Numbered from the stretch's first letter, positions 30,301-37,075 are shown. The stretch is 64,000 bases of DNA from Corbicula japonica (GCA_038501625.1 JAZAYU010000009.1:1054001-1118000); one strand, 5' to 3'. The notes: a model not told the origin generated them from the sequence alone. Translations and numbers: made by a program.

Positions 30301-32446
30301 AAATAAAAAATCAATAAAGCAAGATTTATGGTTCTTGTGCACTGCACTGCTCCTCATTGAGATCTATCTACTTATGAAGTTTCAACTTCCTAACTCTTAT
30401 ACTTTGTGAGATATGCCCCGGACAAAAAGTAAGTATGGTAAATTTCAAAGGGCATTAACTCTATAATGAATAAAGCAAGAGTTATGGTTCTTGTGTGCTG
30501 CACTGCTCCTCAACGAATTCATTCTACTTATGAAGTTTCAAGTTCATAACTCTTATACTTTGTGTGATATGCCCTGGACAAAAAATAAGTAAGAGAAATT
30601 TGAAAGGGCAATAACTCAAAAATGAATAAAGCAAGAGTTATGGTTCTTATGCACTGCACTGCTCCTCATTGAGATCTATCTACTTATGAAGTTTCAACTT
30701 CATAACTCTTATACTTTGTGAAATATGCCCCGGACAAAAAGTAAGTATGAGAAATTTCAAAGGGCAATAACTCAAAAATGAATAAAGCAAGAGTTATGGT
30801 TCTTGTGCACTGCACTGCTCCTCATTGAGATCTATCTACTTATGAAGTTTCAACTTCATAACTCTTATACTTTGTGAGATATGCCCCGGACAAAAAGTAA
30901 GTATGAGAAATTTCAAAGGGCAATAACTCAAAAATGAATAAAGCAAGAGTTATGGTTCTTGTGCACTGCACTGCTCCTCATTGAGATCTATCTACTTATG
31001 AAGTTTCAACTTCATAACTCTTAGACTTTGGGAGATATGCCCCGGACAAAAAGTAAGTATGAGAAATTTCAAAGGGCAATAACTCAAAAATGAATAAAGC
31101 AAGAGTTATAGTTCTTGTGCACTGCACTGCTCCTCAACGAGATCTAACTACCTATGAAGTTTAGTCTTGATACCTCTCATAGTTTTTGTGTAATTGTCCG
31201 GACAATATTATGACGGACGGACGGACGGACGGACGGACGGACGGACGATCGGGACGGACGGACGGACGGACAAAGCGACAACTATATGCTCCCCCGAATT
31301 TCGGGGGGAGCATAAAAACACATACCATCTTAACACTGTTATGAAATAAGGTACCTTGAACATGAAAAAACCCTGAAAAACTCTGTCTAAATTATGTACA
31401 AAGAAAGTTTTCAAGAATTTTAAATTTCCACTTTTTCATCCATTTTGGTACCGTTGAAGTCTCACAGTACCACATTGTTTTCATTGAAAAATGAAGAAGA
31501 ACCAATAAAAAAATTTGAATCATTTTTCTGTCAACATCGGGTATCTTTTGTGAGGCGCTCGTCTCTGTATTTCTAAAAACTTGTGAAATTGGCAAGAAAT
31601 TAAAATAAAAAACAGTTATAAAGGTAGGTGTTTTATTTTTCTTAGGTTATAAAACTGAGCATGGAAACCAGTCTCAAATCTCAAGCATTTGATTGGCTAA
31701 AATGGCGCCCAATTGCCATTTCAGCCAATCAGATGCTTGAGACTTGAGACTGGCTTCTTATTTCAGCTTTATAATCTTGACACATTGTCTTACCTTCCGG
31801 ATAAGCCCGATGTGGGTTCACAAAGTTTCTTTATCCACACTGCACATTTTTGTCGATCTGCAAAAAGACAAGCATCCAATTTTTTAACTTTATAACACTG
31901 TTTTTTATGTAACATGGGTTAACAGTGGAAATGCTATGATTTAGTTTTAAAAAGCACTAAAAAGATTATAGTTAGTGAAAATGTGAAGTTCAATAATATT
32001 TCAACAGAAATTCCAAAGTTGAGGATGAACTAATGAAGTATGCAATAGATGCACTTAAAAGGTATAAATACAAAATCCATTAAAAGACATGACTATCAAA
32101 CACATTTTCTATATTTTAGGAGCCAATCACACTTATTTATAAAAACTTGGAGTCAGATTGATTACATTGTAGCCAAATGGTTTATTTTGTTAATGGTATT
32201 ACTACTGCTAACATAGAAATTGGAGATTGTCTTCCATTAGTTTGAGGCATGTACTGCATGTTGTAAACCTTTTTCATGTGACTGACATTTGCAAAGAAAA
32301 GCACACAATCTTTATTCTATATCTGGTCACACTTGTAGAATCTTACCTGTTTTATGAGGGAGTTTGAGAACATGTGGTTTCATTTCTGCCAAATACCTGT
32401 CAAATTCTTGGTCAAGTTTTAGGTAACCAGATTCTGGAGTATCCAT
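304..32446 (-). CDS. CEP112: CEP112 (CCDC46), centrosomal coiled-coil protein, 3' end outside window
   Basis: Twenty-three coding exons join with GT-AG borders and matching phase at every junction, giving 837 codons without a stop: complement(304..366, 1723..1809, 3249..3392, 3956..4138, 4678..4921, 5496..5575, 6133..6285, 11249..11378, 12039..12193, 12659..12802, 13234..13352, 14123..14222, 15975..16064, 16685..16740, 17108..17168, 20671..20714, 21287..21392, 22796..22898, 23208..23347, 26456..26482, 28891..29008, 31794..31857, 32347..32446). Residues 1-100 form the DUF4485-type N-terminus (motifs CAVWIKKLCEP, LHMLKRG, LEGPF). Residues about 104-273 are low-complexity and Ser/Pro-rich. From about 274 the protein is heptad-rich coiled coil, with blocks close to vertebrate CEP112 (FHEEKLRLQQKHDA, KQQLVELGLLREEEKQ, RLKQIEREYAE). 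Human CEP112 has about 955 residues, so roughly 120 are missing to the left. The vertebrate protein sits at centrosomes and human loss is linked to defective sperm head-tail attachment. The start is the first ATG in the exon ending at 32459; an upstream in-frame extension is possible. Confidence 0.94.
434..643. repeat. F1 foldback repeat
   Basis: F1 is a family of about 235 bp with ends AACCCTTTCCTCCAT and ATGGAGGAAAGGGTT. Inside are four alternating-orientation copies of a motif around GATCCAGATCAGCCGGCAC. It is the commonest repeat here. This copy is slightly shortened. Confidence 0.85.
1322..1694. repeat. Two adjacent degraded F1 copies
   Basis: Two F1-like units lie head to tail (about 1322-1511 and 1512-1694), sharing the string AAGTACACAACAGATG at their right borders. 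The second ends 29 bases before a CEP112 splice donor. Confidence 0.65.
1723..1809 (-). CDS. CEP112: CEP112 exon 22 (residues 788-816)
   Basis: Phase 0-0 exon with acceptor CATTTTCAG and donor GTAACT. Coiled coil with Gln/Glu-rich heptads (MRSEMEQQRLELQKTHSTEM). Confidence 0.9.
1810..2740. other. CEP112 intron, no gene
   Basis: AT-rich intron sequence. The only structure seen is a short direct duplication of AGCTTTGATCAGAGT-type sequence near 2286 and 2327. Confidence 0.6.
2741..2917. repeat. F1 fragment
   Basis: Half of an F1 unit can be recognised (GATCAACCTGCACATCC, then GATCATGATCTGCACTGTTTG) with a degenerate AGGGTTAAT end. Confidence 0.55.
2998..3258. repeat. 26-bp minisatellite overlapping a CEP112 splice donor
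   Basis: About ten tandem units of a 26-bp repeat, typified by TATGGTGTACCCACCTAGCG followed by GGCCTG, with one to four changes per unit. On the minus strand each unit contains a copy of AGGTGGGTAC. The copy at the right edge is the actual 5' splice site of the exon at 3249-3392. Confidence 0.9.
3249..3392 (-). CDS. CEP112: CEP112 exon 21 (residues 740-787)
   Basis: Contains KQQLVELGLLREEEKQ, the best-conserved block with human CEP112. Acceptor TTTTACAG, donor GAG|GTGGGT. If the donor were skipped, translation would run 28 codons into the minisatellite before a stop at about 3171. Confidence 0.93.
3540..3900. repeat. Intronic repeat ending in GGAC-type microsatellite
   Basis: Bases about 3540-3690 resemble 5800-5970 (shared AAATGGGTTCA and TGGTGCCATTTCA). 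An imperfect GGAC/GGAT microsatellite follows at 3835-3895. It looks like the 3' remnant of a tandem-core element of the kind at 14.5 and 30 kb. Confidence 0.6.
3956..4138 (-). CDS. CEP112: CEP112 exon 20 (residues 679-739)
   Basis: Phase 0-0, 61 codons, coiled coil. KEFIHGEHEKETENLKSLHR aligns with the human stretch rich in HxREIENL. Acceptor TATACAG, donor GTATAG. Confidence 0.92.
4139..4677. other. CEP112 intron, no gene
   Basis: AT-rich single-copy-looking sequence; nothing recognised. Confidence 0.6.
4678..4921 (-). CDS. CEP112: CEP112 exon 19, longest coding exon (residues 597-678)
   Basis: Encodes 82 residues of coiled coil, including FEDMKQQMSRVEADLNKSKQ, matching the human block with EQMEKVEADLTRSKS. 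Acceptor TTATTGCAG, donor GTAATC. The plus-strand open frame at 4687-4971 is only its antisense shadow. Confidence 0.93.
5496..5575 (-). CDS. CEP112: CEP112 exon 18 (residues 571-597)
   Basis: Short Lys-rich coiled-coil exon (KKIKSLEQIV), leaving two bases to the next exon. Acceptor CATTTCAG, donor CAG|GTAAAA. Confidence 0.88.
5800..5970. repeat. Second copy of the 3.5-kb intronic repeat
   Basis: Same word order as 3540-3690 (AAATGGGTTCAGG, then a TGACATCAT-type word, then TGGTGCCATTTCAGG) at lower similarity and without the microsatellite. Confidence 0.5.
6133..6285 (-). CDS. CEP112: CEP112 exon 17 (residues 520-570)
   Basis: Phase 0-0, 51 codons; AELESHIDQLKRNLKDTEEQ matches the human EELEQNVCQLKQQLQESE block. 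Acceptor TTAATAG is weak in pyrimidines; donor CAG|GTAAAT. Confidence 0.92.
7145..7386. repeat. F1 foldback repeat, nearly intact
   Basis: One of the best-preserved copies: clear CCTTTCCTAC start, GAGGAAAGGGTTAA end, and all four GATC-rich internal arms paired. Confidence 0.9.
10556..10797. repeat. F1 foldback repeat, full length
   Basis: Full-length copy flanked by TTAACCCTTTCCTCC and AGAGGAAAGAGTTAA, with moderate divergence in the third arm. Confidence 0.88.
11249..11378 (-). CDS. CEP112: CEP112 exon 16 (residues 476-519)
   Basis: SNIDFLKQEHSMAQTK matches human DADINLLKQEHALSASK. Acceptor GTGTTACAG, donor AAG|GTAGGT. The intron before it (11379-12038) shows nothing recognisable. Confidence 0.93.
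12039..12193 (-). CDS. CEP112: CEP112 exon 15 (residues 425-476)
   Basis: VIKELEGRVQQLMNETEN is nearly the human MIKELEARVQQLTGEAEN. Ends with two bases of a split Lys codon; donor GTGAGT. Confidence 0.94.
12390..12606. repeat. F1 foldback repeat, eroded ends
   Basis: Four internal arms can be read; the left terminus is lost and the right ends ATGGAGTTAAGGGTCAA. Confidence 0.75.
12659..12802 (-). CDS. CEP112: CEP112 exon 14 (residues 377-424)
   Basis: Phase 0-0. KNIQEILDDTNARLQKMEKE matches the human block ENIQELLEDTNVRLNKMESE. Acceptor TGTTTTCAG, donor ACA|GTAAGT. Confidence 0.94.
12837..12930. repeat. F2 single arm
   Basis: Only the right half of F2 remains (CGCCATTTCAGCCAATCAG to TTATAACCTTCAGCCC), 35 bases upstream, on the gene strand, of the acceptor of exon 14. 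Confidence 0.75.
13234..13352 (-). CDS. CEP112: CEP112 exon 13 (residues 337-376)
   Basis: Forty-codon coiled-coil exon (QVMQETKDRQLSEMKQIVEE), aligning with human QVIRETKEDQIAELKKICE. Donor AAG|GTGAGA. Confidence 0.93.
13640..14105. repeat. F1 cluster: one full copy between two fragments
   Basis: The complete copy is 13746-13988 (CCTTTCCTCCATAG to GGAGGAAAGGGTTAA). It is flanked by an F1 fragment at about 13660-13745 and another at about 14000-14103, which ends 20 bases from a splice donor. Confidence 0.85.
14123..14222 (-). CDS. CEP112: CEP112 exon 12 (residues 304-337)
   Basis: ILDRKNAEIEDVKVQHRNK corresponds to human ILERKNNEIEELKTLYRSK. Acceptor AACAACAG is pyrimidine-poor but phase and homology fix it. 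Confidence 0.94.
14540..15935. mobile_element. Tandem-core element P1 ending in GGAC microsatellite
   Basis: Seven copies of a 155-186-bp core (landmark GTAAACAGGAAGTAGATGAG at about 14691, 14849, 15017, 15172, 15341, 15527, 15713) lie in a CEP112 intron. They are followed by GGACGGACGCAC-type microsatellite at 15845-15890 and a TATACCCCCCTGAGTG tail. Bases near 14575 (AATACCCCCGCAATATGG) form the other end. The layout recalls bivalve 'pearl' (Helitron-like, non-autonomous) elements. The last two cores carry a shared extra segment, so they form a subfamily made by local duplication. Confidence 0.75.
15975..16064 (-). CDS. CEP112: CEP112 exon 11, start of the coiled coil (residues 274-303)
   Basis: EAKFHEEKLRLQQKHDAAVQ is nearly the human EARFHEEKLKLQQKHDADVQ. 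Phase 0-0; its donor lies only 40 bases from the end of element P1. Confidence 0.95.
16235..16610. repeat. F2 inserted inside an F1 copy
   Basis: F1 starts near 16240, is broken after CAGTGCAGGTCC, and resumes at 16435 with GATCAGCC. The break holds a complete F2 copy (16280-16434) with a nearly perfect central palindrome. Confidence 0.8.
16685..16740 (-). CDS. CEP112: CEP112 exon 10 (residues 255-273)
   Basis: Short exon with a DDTTIPTIPRSGRD linker, acceptor TGTTACAG and donor GAT|GTGAGT. No strong vertebrate match; accepted because both junction phases fit. Confidence 0.82.
16781..16890. repeat. F2 repeat with internal deletion
   Basis: Left arm shortened: GGGCCCAAGATCATAAAACT is followed at once by the central CGCCATTTCAGCC and a full right arm. 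Confidence 0.8.
17108..17168 (-). CDS. CEP112: CEP112 exon 9 (residues 235-255)
   Basis: Ser/Ala-rich linker exon (EATAASSVASNPYLK), acceptor ATTTTTCAG, donor AAG|GTAACA; both phases fit. Confidence 0.82.
17269..18001. repeat. F1 cluster of three units
   Basis: Full copy 17269-17508, a degraded copy at about 17570-17760 and a second full copy 17762-18001 joined directly to it. The two good copies keep CGCATTTTTATGCATGTGCGA-type ends. Confidence 0.85.
18002..19065. other. CEP112 intron, no gene
   Basis: AT-rich; a loosely repeated block of ATTATGTTTTGATTGAT type near 18230-18370. No gene. Confidence 0.5.
19074..20394. mobile_element. Non-autonomous hAT-like element, 1.32 kb
   Basis: Inverted ends CAGACATGGGGCGAATTA (left) and the complement at 20377-20394. 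The element is flanked by ATTTTGGC on the left (19066-19073) and ATTTTTGGC on the right, an 8-bp duplication with one later T added. hAT transposons make 8-bp duplications and often begin CAG. Both subterminal zones are packed with TTAATGCATTA/AATGCTAATTT words in both orientations, like hAT transposase-binding arrays. No transposase frame remains. Confidence 0.82.
20671..20714 (-). CDS. CEP112: CEP112 exon 8, 44 bp (residues 220-234)
   Basis: Encodes a DGRDKGPSGFASKAE linker; acceptor CTTGTCAG, donor GAG|GTATGT; phases 1-0 match both neighbours. Confidence 0.82.
21044..21283. repeat. F1 foldback repeat abutting a splice donor
   Basis: Full copy. Its right end lies three bases beyond the exon-7 donor (GTCGGTTTACC), so the downstream part of that 5' splice site is F1 sequence. 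Confidence 0.8.
21287..21392 (-). CDS. CEP112: CEP112 exon 7 (residues 185-220)
   Basis: Acidic/basic exon (HSDDEDSMLGGLKLKRK) with a suboptimal donor AAG|GTCGGT next to the F1 copy at 21044-21283. Confidence 0.83.
21563..22103. repeat. Two F1 copies, one truncated
   Basis: A partial unit at about 21563-21735 lacks the last arm. A fuller, diverged unit at 21872-22103 begins GAACCCTTTACTCCGT and ends AGTAAAGGGTAAGG. Confidence 0.7.
22396..22616. repeat. Rearranged F2, three arms
   Basis: F2 ends occur four times (near 22396, 22455, 22525, 22605) in mixed orientation, as if one F2 inserted in another and part was lost. Confidence 0.65.
22796..22898 (-). CDS. CEP112: CEP112 exon 6 (residues 150-184)
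   Basis: Two RPxTA motifs (RPHTALG and RPDTAPY) in a Ser/Asp-rich linker; acceptor ACTTTTCAG, donor TAT|GTAAGT. Confidence 0.88.
22926..23073. repeat. F2 foldback repeat, nearly perfect palindrome
   Basis: Arms match almost base for base (GGGCTGAAGGTTATAAAGCT against its complement), suggesting recent origin. It starts 28 bases upstream of the exon-6 acceptor on the gene strand. Confidence 0.88.
23208..23347 (-). CDS. CEP112: CEP112 exon 5 (residues 104-150)
   Basis: PDWVNGELTTTAGSS, then SGLSPPGSPSR; the WVNGEL motif is shared with vertebrate CEP112. Acceptor GCATTGCAG, donor CAG|GTATAC. Confidence 0.92.
23348..24133. other. CEP112 intron, no gene
   Basis: AT-rich; nothing recognised. Confidence 0.5.
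24142..25309. mobile_element. TIR element of 1.17 kb, hAT-like
   Basis: Perfect 13-bp inverted ends CAGTGCTCACGCT (24142-24154) and AGCGTGAGCACTG (25297-25309). CTAAACA lies directly on both sides, a 7-bp match (8 would be expected for hAT, so one base may have changed). No intact transposase. The minus-strand open frame at 24092-24304 crosses the left end and is not interpretable. Confidence 0.72.
25310..26260. other. CEP112 intron, no gene
   Basis: AT-rich; a lone F2-like end (AAGGTTATAAAACTGAGAA) near 25599. No gene. Confidence 0.5.
26261..26409. repeat. F2 foldback repeat
   Basis: GGGCCCAATATCTTAAAACT to TTGATTTTATGAACTTGAGC; about 50 bases downstream of the microexon on the gene strand. 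Confidence 0.82.
26456..26482 (-). CDS. CEP112: CEP112 exon 4, 27-bp microexon (residues 95-103)
   Basis: Nine codons, SIYLEDQTE, between acceptor ACTTTTGCAG and donor GAG|GTAATT. Vertebrate CEP112 has a similar peptide (SIYFDEPN) directly after the same LPxYM motif, which supports the exon despite its size. Phase 0-0, so it could be skipped without a frameshift. Confidence 0.9.
26673..27067. repeat. Diverged F2 followed by F1
   Basis: F2 variant at 26673-26812 (GGGCCCAAATTAATAAAACT, arms partly replaced), then an F1 copy at 26835-27067 starting CTTAACCCTTCAATCC. Confidence 0.75.
27068..28417. other. CEP112 intron, no gene
   Basis: AT-rich 1.3 kb with no recognised gene or repeat. Confidence 0.5.
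28418..28803. repeat. F2 inserted inside an F1 copy (second case)
   Basis: F1 left part 28418-28462 (TTAACCCTTTACTCTG to TGCAACCAG), a full F2 at 28463-28609, then F1 resuming with GATTCTGATCAGCCTGCAC to 28803. Confidence 0.82.
28891..29008 (-). CDS. CEP112: CEP112 exon 3 (residues 55-94)
   Basis: KNRNMYGQLMLHMLKRGVLE, then GPF; close to human KNRNLYAKLLLHMLKRGILEGPF and the clearest marker of the gene. It is the second half of the DUF4485-like region. Donor ATG|GTTAGC is weak. Confidence 0.95.
29440..29960. repeat. Diverged relative of the TTAA element at 59 kb
   Basis: Shares AAACTTTGCACA, AACAAAGCTAGACCTAAAA and GTTGTCAGTATCATATTACT, in the same order, with 59.0-59.7 kb. Termini not found. 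Confidence 0.6.
29976..31315. mobile_element. Tandem-core element P2 with GGAC microsatellite
   Basis: Ends TTATGCTCCCC (29978) and GGGGGAGCATAA (31304-31315) are inverted. Inside are seven cores of almost constant 155-bp period (landmark CACTGCACTGCTCCTC near 30187, 30342, 30497, 30652, 30808, 30963, 31119), differing by a few bases. A (GGAC)n tract follows at 31211-31269. Same architecture as P1 with unrelated core sequence. No coding capacity; the minus-strand frame through the microsatellite is spurious. Confidence 0.8.
31644..31782. repeat. F2 repeat at a CEP112 splice donor
   Basis: AGGTTATAAAACTGAGCATG to TTATAATCTTGA; ends 12 bases from the exon-2 donor. Confidence 0.78.
31794..31857 (-). 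CDS. CEP112: CEP112 exon 2 (residues 34-55)
   Basis: DRQKCAVWIKKLCEPTSGLS: the WIKKLCEP motif typical of the CEP112 N-terminus. Acceptor CTTTTTGCAG, donor AAG|GTAAGA. Confidence 0.95.
31858..32346. other. CEP112 first coding intron
   Basis: AT-rich; nothing recognised. Confidence 0.5.
32347..32446 (-). CDS. CEP112: CEP112 first coding exon with ATG
   Basis: Begins MDTPESGYLKLDQEFDRYLA. The acceptor TTTGTTACAG lies 13 bases upstream of the ATG, so at least one exon precedes it. Human CEP112 has the same LDxEFDxxLxxMKPxVLKL pattern near its N-terminus. Confidence 0.93.
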
Positions 32447-32459
32447 TTTTCTTAAAAAT

Positions 32460-33126
32460 CTGTAACAAAGAGGAAATAACATTGGTCAACTTTATGAAAT
32501 AAGCCTTACTTACTTGTATAAGTTTTTCAAGTATCAACAGAGTTTTGAACTATTCAAAAAGGTTAGATTTGGAGAATATAATACATGTACATCAACAGCC
32601 TGTGTTACTGTATTCTTACTATAAATTGCTGTTGCACCCTGTATGACATGAACATGTTTATCCACTTTCATTTTTTCCCTAATAAATTCTCAACTGTCTT
32701 AAATACTAAGTCTAGTTGTCAGGGGTTCCACTACCTGCTGAATCTCAAGTGTCATTTTATCTTTTTTTTTTAAGAGATTCTGCCACTTTAAAGCCAAAAC
32801 ACTCCTAATTTAATTAAGAACAATGATCTGAAGTCTTATACTTTTTGGAAATGTCAAGTCTCCAAGGGTCATATCCTGGGTTAAATGGAACCCCTGATGT
32901 TGTTAAAACTAATTATAACATGATTAACAAACACATGTAATAAAGTACATATAACATGTAAAAAAATAAATTAATCTTTTCTTGCAATCATGAACTTTTG
33001 TGCAGCAGTCAGAAAAAAATATTTATTGAGAAAAACTGTTTATGCAAGTAGCGCCATTTATACTTAAAGTTTTAAAATTGGTGAAATAAAGCAATGACAA
33101 AACCACTATAAAATTTTTCTCATGAC
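32460..33126. other. CEP112 5' intron
   Basis: AT-rich; nothing recognised. Confidence 0.4.
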
Positions 33127-34827
33127 AGGGTTTCCCCCAGGCCATTTTCGCTTGTCGCATGCGACAAGCCATAATTTCAGGACCCAATTTGCGACATGCC
33201 ATAATTTGTCCGACATGCCTTATTTCCCGCAGCGACTTGTGTACCTGTTGATTGCATTACCAGCATGAAAACTCTATTCTAAATAAACAAGAGACAGCTG
33301 ATCGCGCCGATAATTGACAGCGTCATCAGCTTTGCGAGTTAACCAGCTTTGCGAGTTAACCAATCAGTAACAAGAACTGATGGATAACGCATGTCGGCTC
33401 CGCCCACATGTTGGCGACAGTTGATTATGACCGCATGTGAAATAAATCGTAGCCGAATCACTATTCATCCGCGTTTTCAGTAATAAGAACAAAACTTTAT
33501 AAAAATGACTTACTTCTGCCATCTGACCATTTGGAAGCAAAAAAAAGAAGGAACTAAAGCATCCCCTTTTTGATAATATCCACGGAAAATATAACTTTCT
33601 GACATCTTGATTATTCCGTAACATGTCCTCTGATGAAATTCAACAACAGCAACAAAGCCATTTTCATTTCGATTAAATCGAAAACAAAATAACCTAGATG
33701 CTGACATCGTTTTCAGAACATCGTCGGTTTTATCTTATAACCATCCCAGGACAAATGAGAAGCACTAGAAACACATTTTCAATCGAAGATACGCTGTAAC
33801 ATCCAGCAAACTTTCAATATTGTCATATGCCGCAGTGAAAGTTTACACAAATGACGTCATACAGTAGATCGACTTCAGAAGCCGTTTACGGTTATAATTT
33901 TTCTTTCTAGACATAGCGCAGTTAAAATGATCGATTTTATTACGTTTTGCAAACGGTACAATGGTACGATAATTTTTTTGTTAGGCTTATGGATCAGAGA
34001 AAGCATGGCGCATCAAGTTTGTGTTAATTATACAAGTTTTTTTTAATAAAAAAAGCTCGAGTTATTATTCGCGTTCCTATAGCTCTTTAATTGAGAAGAC
34101 ATGGCGCATCATTTCTTTTTCGCACGGGTAGATATAATGAGTAAATTATACGAGTTTTAATTGCAATCAAAAAGCGAAAGGTGTTTTTTGCGGTACGTTT
34201 GTTCTGTATTTGAGAAGAAACGGCGCTTACAGAAAAAGAGCGCGGTTCGTGCAAATTTTGCCGATCTAGAAAAAAGGGAGGTAATAAAAAGTACAACTGC
34301 GTAGTTTCCACCATCAAAAGATGTTTTATTGAAAAAAAAACTTTTAGTTTTCCTGAAACATCTTTATATAATTACAAATATTTAATTGTAATTTCCATTT
34401 ATTTTAGAGTTTTTGTGTTCATAAATATTTCTAATTGATATTAGCTCTAATTATAATCAGAGGAATTTCAGCCATTGTAAATTAGGATTTGTGTTTCAAA
34501 TTTAAAAAGCGTTAGATTTTTTTGTGTAAGTATTTAATTTACGACTTTTGAATCTTTGTTATAAATCTGTTAACCTACAGCAGCCACAGAACAGTGTGTG
34601 TGAAGACACATTTATATAAACATGTATGTCATTTAAAAGACTTTAAATGAATAAAGCCACTTAAGAATAAAAACAAAATTTATTTTTTTCATTTATTTAT
34701 TTAAATGAGAAGCAAAACTGATATATACACAAGACTGAAAATTAAACAGCGTGTTGCAGCGCGCGACAAAATGGATAAAATCAGTCTATGTTGCGACGAC
34801 CCTTCCTGAAATCCTGGGGGAAACCCT
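33127..34827. mobile_element. TIR element of 1.7 kb over the CEP112 5' region
   Basis: Perfect 15-bp inverted ends AGGGTTTCCCCCAGG (33127-33141) and CCTGGGGGAAACCCT (34813-34827). Subterminal GCGACAAG/CTTGTCGC-type words occur near both ends. Base composition inside (many CG dinucleotides) differs from the AT-rich flanks. No clear target duplication. No recognisable transposase. Confidence 0.7.
33514..33707 (-). CDS. Possible upstream CEP112 exon (in-frame N-terminal extension)
   Basis: An open frame from ATG 33707 reaches a strong donor GAA|GTAAGT at 33514. Spliced to the acceptor at 32459 it continues in frame through KFLRK into the CEP112 start, adding 69 residues. The peptide (for example GYYQKGDALVPSFFCFQMVR) has no family I recognise and lies inside the 33127-34827 element. 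It may be only 5' UTR. Confidence 0.35.
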
Positions 34828-35511
34828 AATGTAGTCACTTATCCATGCAAAAAATGGGTTAAAAGGCAGCAAATACTAAAATACTGCTTAAAAGCAAGCA
34901 AGAGTATTATATATGTATTAAAAACAAAAGGTACTACTTTTGGAGTCATTTTATTAAATTTTAAAACTGAAACAACTATTATGTGACTGATTTTGATTGT
35001 TTTTACAATCAATCACAACAAAATTAACCATTGGTAAATTAATTAATCACCAAATTATCCACCATTCCTTCTATGTAAGGAGTAATTACTAATGAATGCT
35101 TTCCATGACATGTTTTAGTTTTTCACACGTATTACTTACAATAAAGAGCTACATGCTACATACAATTGTCTGTACTGCTTTATTACATAAAAATGCTTAC
35201 AAGATAAGCAGTATGTATATGAACCTTAGTTAAAGAGTAATGACCATCTAGAATTGAACATGGCATTGAGATGAATGCCCAGGACGTTTCAATCCCAAAC
35301 CCATTCCAACCTAAAGACAATTCAACCTCCAAATGACGCAATGAGCAAATGTTCAATCCCATGACATTTAAATGTTTACAGCTTTATTACTTTTTTTACA
35401 CATGAGTAAGTTCGACAATATTGGCAAATGAGTATTCAGAGTACTTTTTTTCTGTTTAGTGTGTTTTGAGTTTCCAACTTCTCTTCTTCTCAATACTGCA
35501 ATCCTTCAATA
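34828..35511. other. Intergenic region left of the LINE
   Basis: AT-rich; probably includes the LINE 5' end from about 35.3 kb. Nothing else recognised. Confidence 0.4.
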
Positions 35512-36471
35512 TTGAAGATAACGTCATCCTCTCACATTCTCTCACCTCCTCCAAAACAACAAGGTAATAACAGCTTTAACCTAAATAACTCGAATACAAC
35601 CCATTGCCCTGTCCCACAAGCAATCTCAACGCCAAACCAAAAGAACAAACAAAAAAACAAACTTAAATACTCAGAACGACTCACTGTACTAAATATTAAC
35701 TGCAGATCCATTAAAAACAAAATACCAGACCTACATCTTGTAATCGAACAGGTTAAACCTGATATTATTTGCTTAACTGAAACTTGGCTCAAACCCGAAA
35801 TTATGAACTCGGAAATCTTCCCTGATAAATTAAATTACAATGTTTACAGAGACGACAGAACTAATGGTCAAGGTGGAGGTGTCCTTATTGCCATATCGAA
35901 TTCCATATTAAGCCAAGAACAACCTGAGTTGAAAACCACTTGTAACATCTGTTGGACTAAAATAAATTTCACTGGAATGCATAGTATTTATATTGGGGCT
36001 TACTATAAGCCGCACGAGATTGATGAAGAATCACTGAACCAGCTATGGATCTCCATGAAAAAGATACCAAAAAATAGCACCATATGGCTATTCGGGGATT
36101 TCAACATGCCAGACATAGACTGGTCAAATGAAACTCTCAAACCTAATTGCAAAAATAAACTTGTCTATGAAAACTTTTTAGAAAACATGGTTAACTTGAA
36201 CTTAGAACAAATGGTCAAAATACCAACCAGAAACTCAAATACCCTGGATCTCCTTTTTACCAACATCCCGTCCCATGTACATTCTATTAAAACACTTCCT
36301 TGTATTGGAAATTCTGACCATGATATTGTATTTCATGAAATTAAATTAAACAGGGGTCGTCCCCTTCAACCAAAGCGTCTAATAAAGAGCTATAACAAAA
36401 CCAACTGGCCTGTACTCAAATATGACATGAAAACAATTTGGCGAAAACTTCTTAAGAGAAAACTTTACTGA
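35512..36471 (+). pseudogene. LINE endonuclease domain
   Basis: About 320 codons from a TTG in an open frame. Motifs in order: NINCRSI (residues 61-67), TETW (89-92), GGGVLIA (121-127), YYKPH (164-168), GDFNMPD (195-201), NTLDLLFTN (243-251) and NSDHD (267-271). These include the metal-binding and catalytic positions of exonuclease-endonuclease-phosphatase proteins, so the domain itself looks intact. Frame is lost just after residue 300. Confidence 0.9.
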
Positions 36472-36541
36472 ACCAGATTTAGCCTGGAACTCATTTAAAG
36501 AGACACTTAATCAACTTTGCTCAATCCATGTACCATCTAAA

Positions 36542-37075
36542 ATGTCCAAAACTCGCTGCGACTTGCCGTGGATCACACTGAAAATCACTAGGCTAATTCA
36601 CAAGAGAGACAGACTGTACTGTAAAATTAAACACTCACCAAGCCTAAATCTGAACAACAAATTCAAATCATTAAAATCAAGTATACAGAAACAAATAAGA
36701 ACTTCATACTGGTCATACATGGAAAACATCATCTTTAACCACGACTCACAACCTGGCAGAAACAAAAAGTTCTACAAATTCACACAACATAACAGAAATG
36801 AAAATTTTGGAGTTGCCCCCCTCAAATCTGATGGTACAACCTTCACTGACCCTGTGGCTAAAGCTAATCTTCTAAACAAACAATTTGAGTCTGTTTTCTC
36901 CTGTCCACAACCACTTACCCTAAAACAATTATGCTCAGGATTATGTAAACGTCCCACTTCCATCATGGATGAAATCGTGATTACCAGTGAAGGGGTGGAC
37001 AAACTACTATTAGGCCTGTCTCCAAATAACTTAATAAGGCATCAGGCCCAGATGAAATTTCCCCTAGAGTATTAA
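36542..37075 (+). pseudogene. LINE linker and start of reverse transcriptase
   Basis: WITLKITRLIHKRDRLYCKI and SYWSYMENIIF are typical of the region between endonuclease and RT. A frameshift at about 37030 separates it from KASGPDEISPRVLKE, the first RT motif, which is read in another frame. Confidence 0.85.

Noticed and set aside
30126..31200. CRISPR-like regular repeats
   Set aside because: Whole 155-bp units repeat with no unique spacers, and the context is a eukaryotic intron.
31208..31414. Open frame with RPSVRPSVRPS tail
   Set aside because: Translation of the GGAC microsatellite.
304..32446. Alternative identity as FAM184A or another coiled-coil protein
   Set aside because: Exons 2-5 carry the WIKKLCEP, LHMLKRG and WVNGEL motifs of CEP112, and many coiled-coil blocks match it in order.
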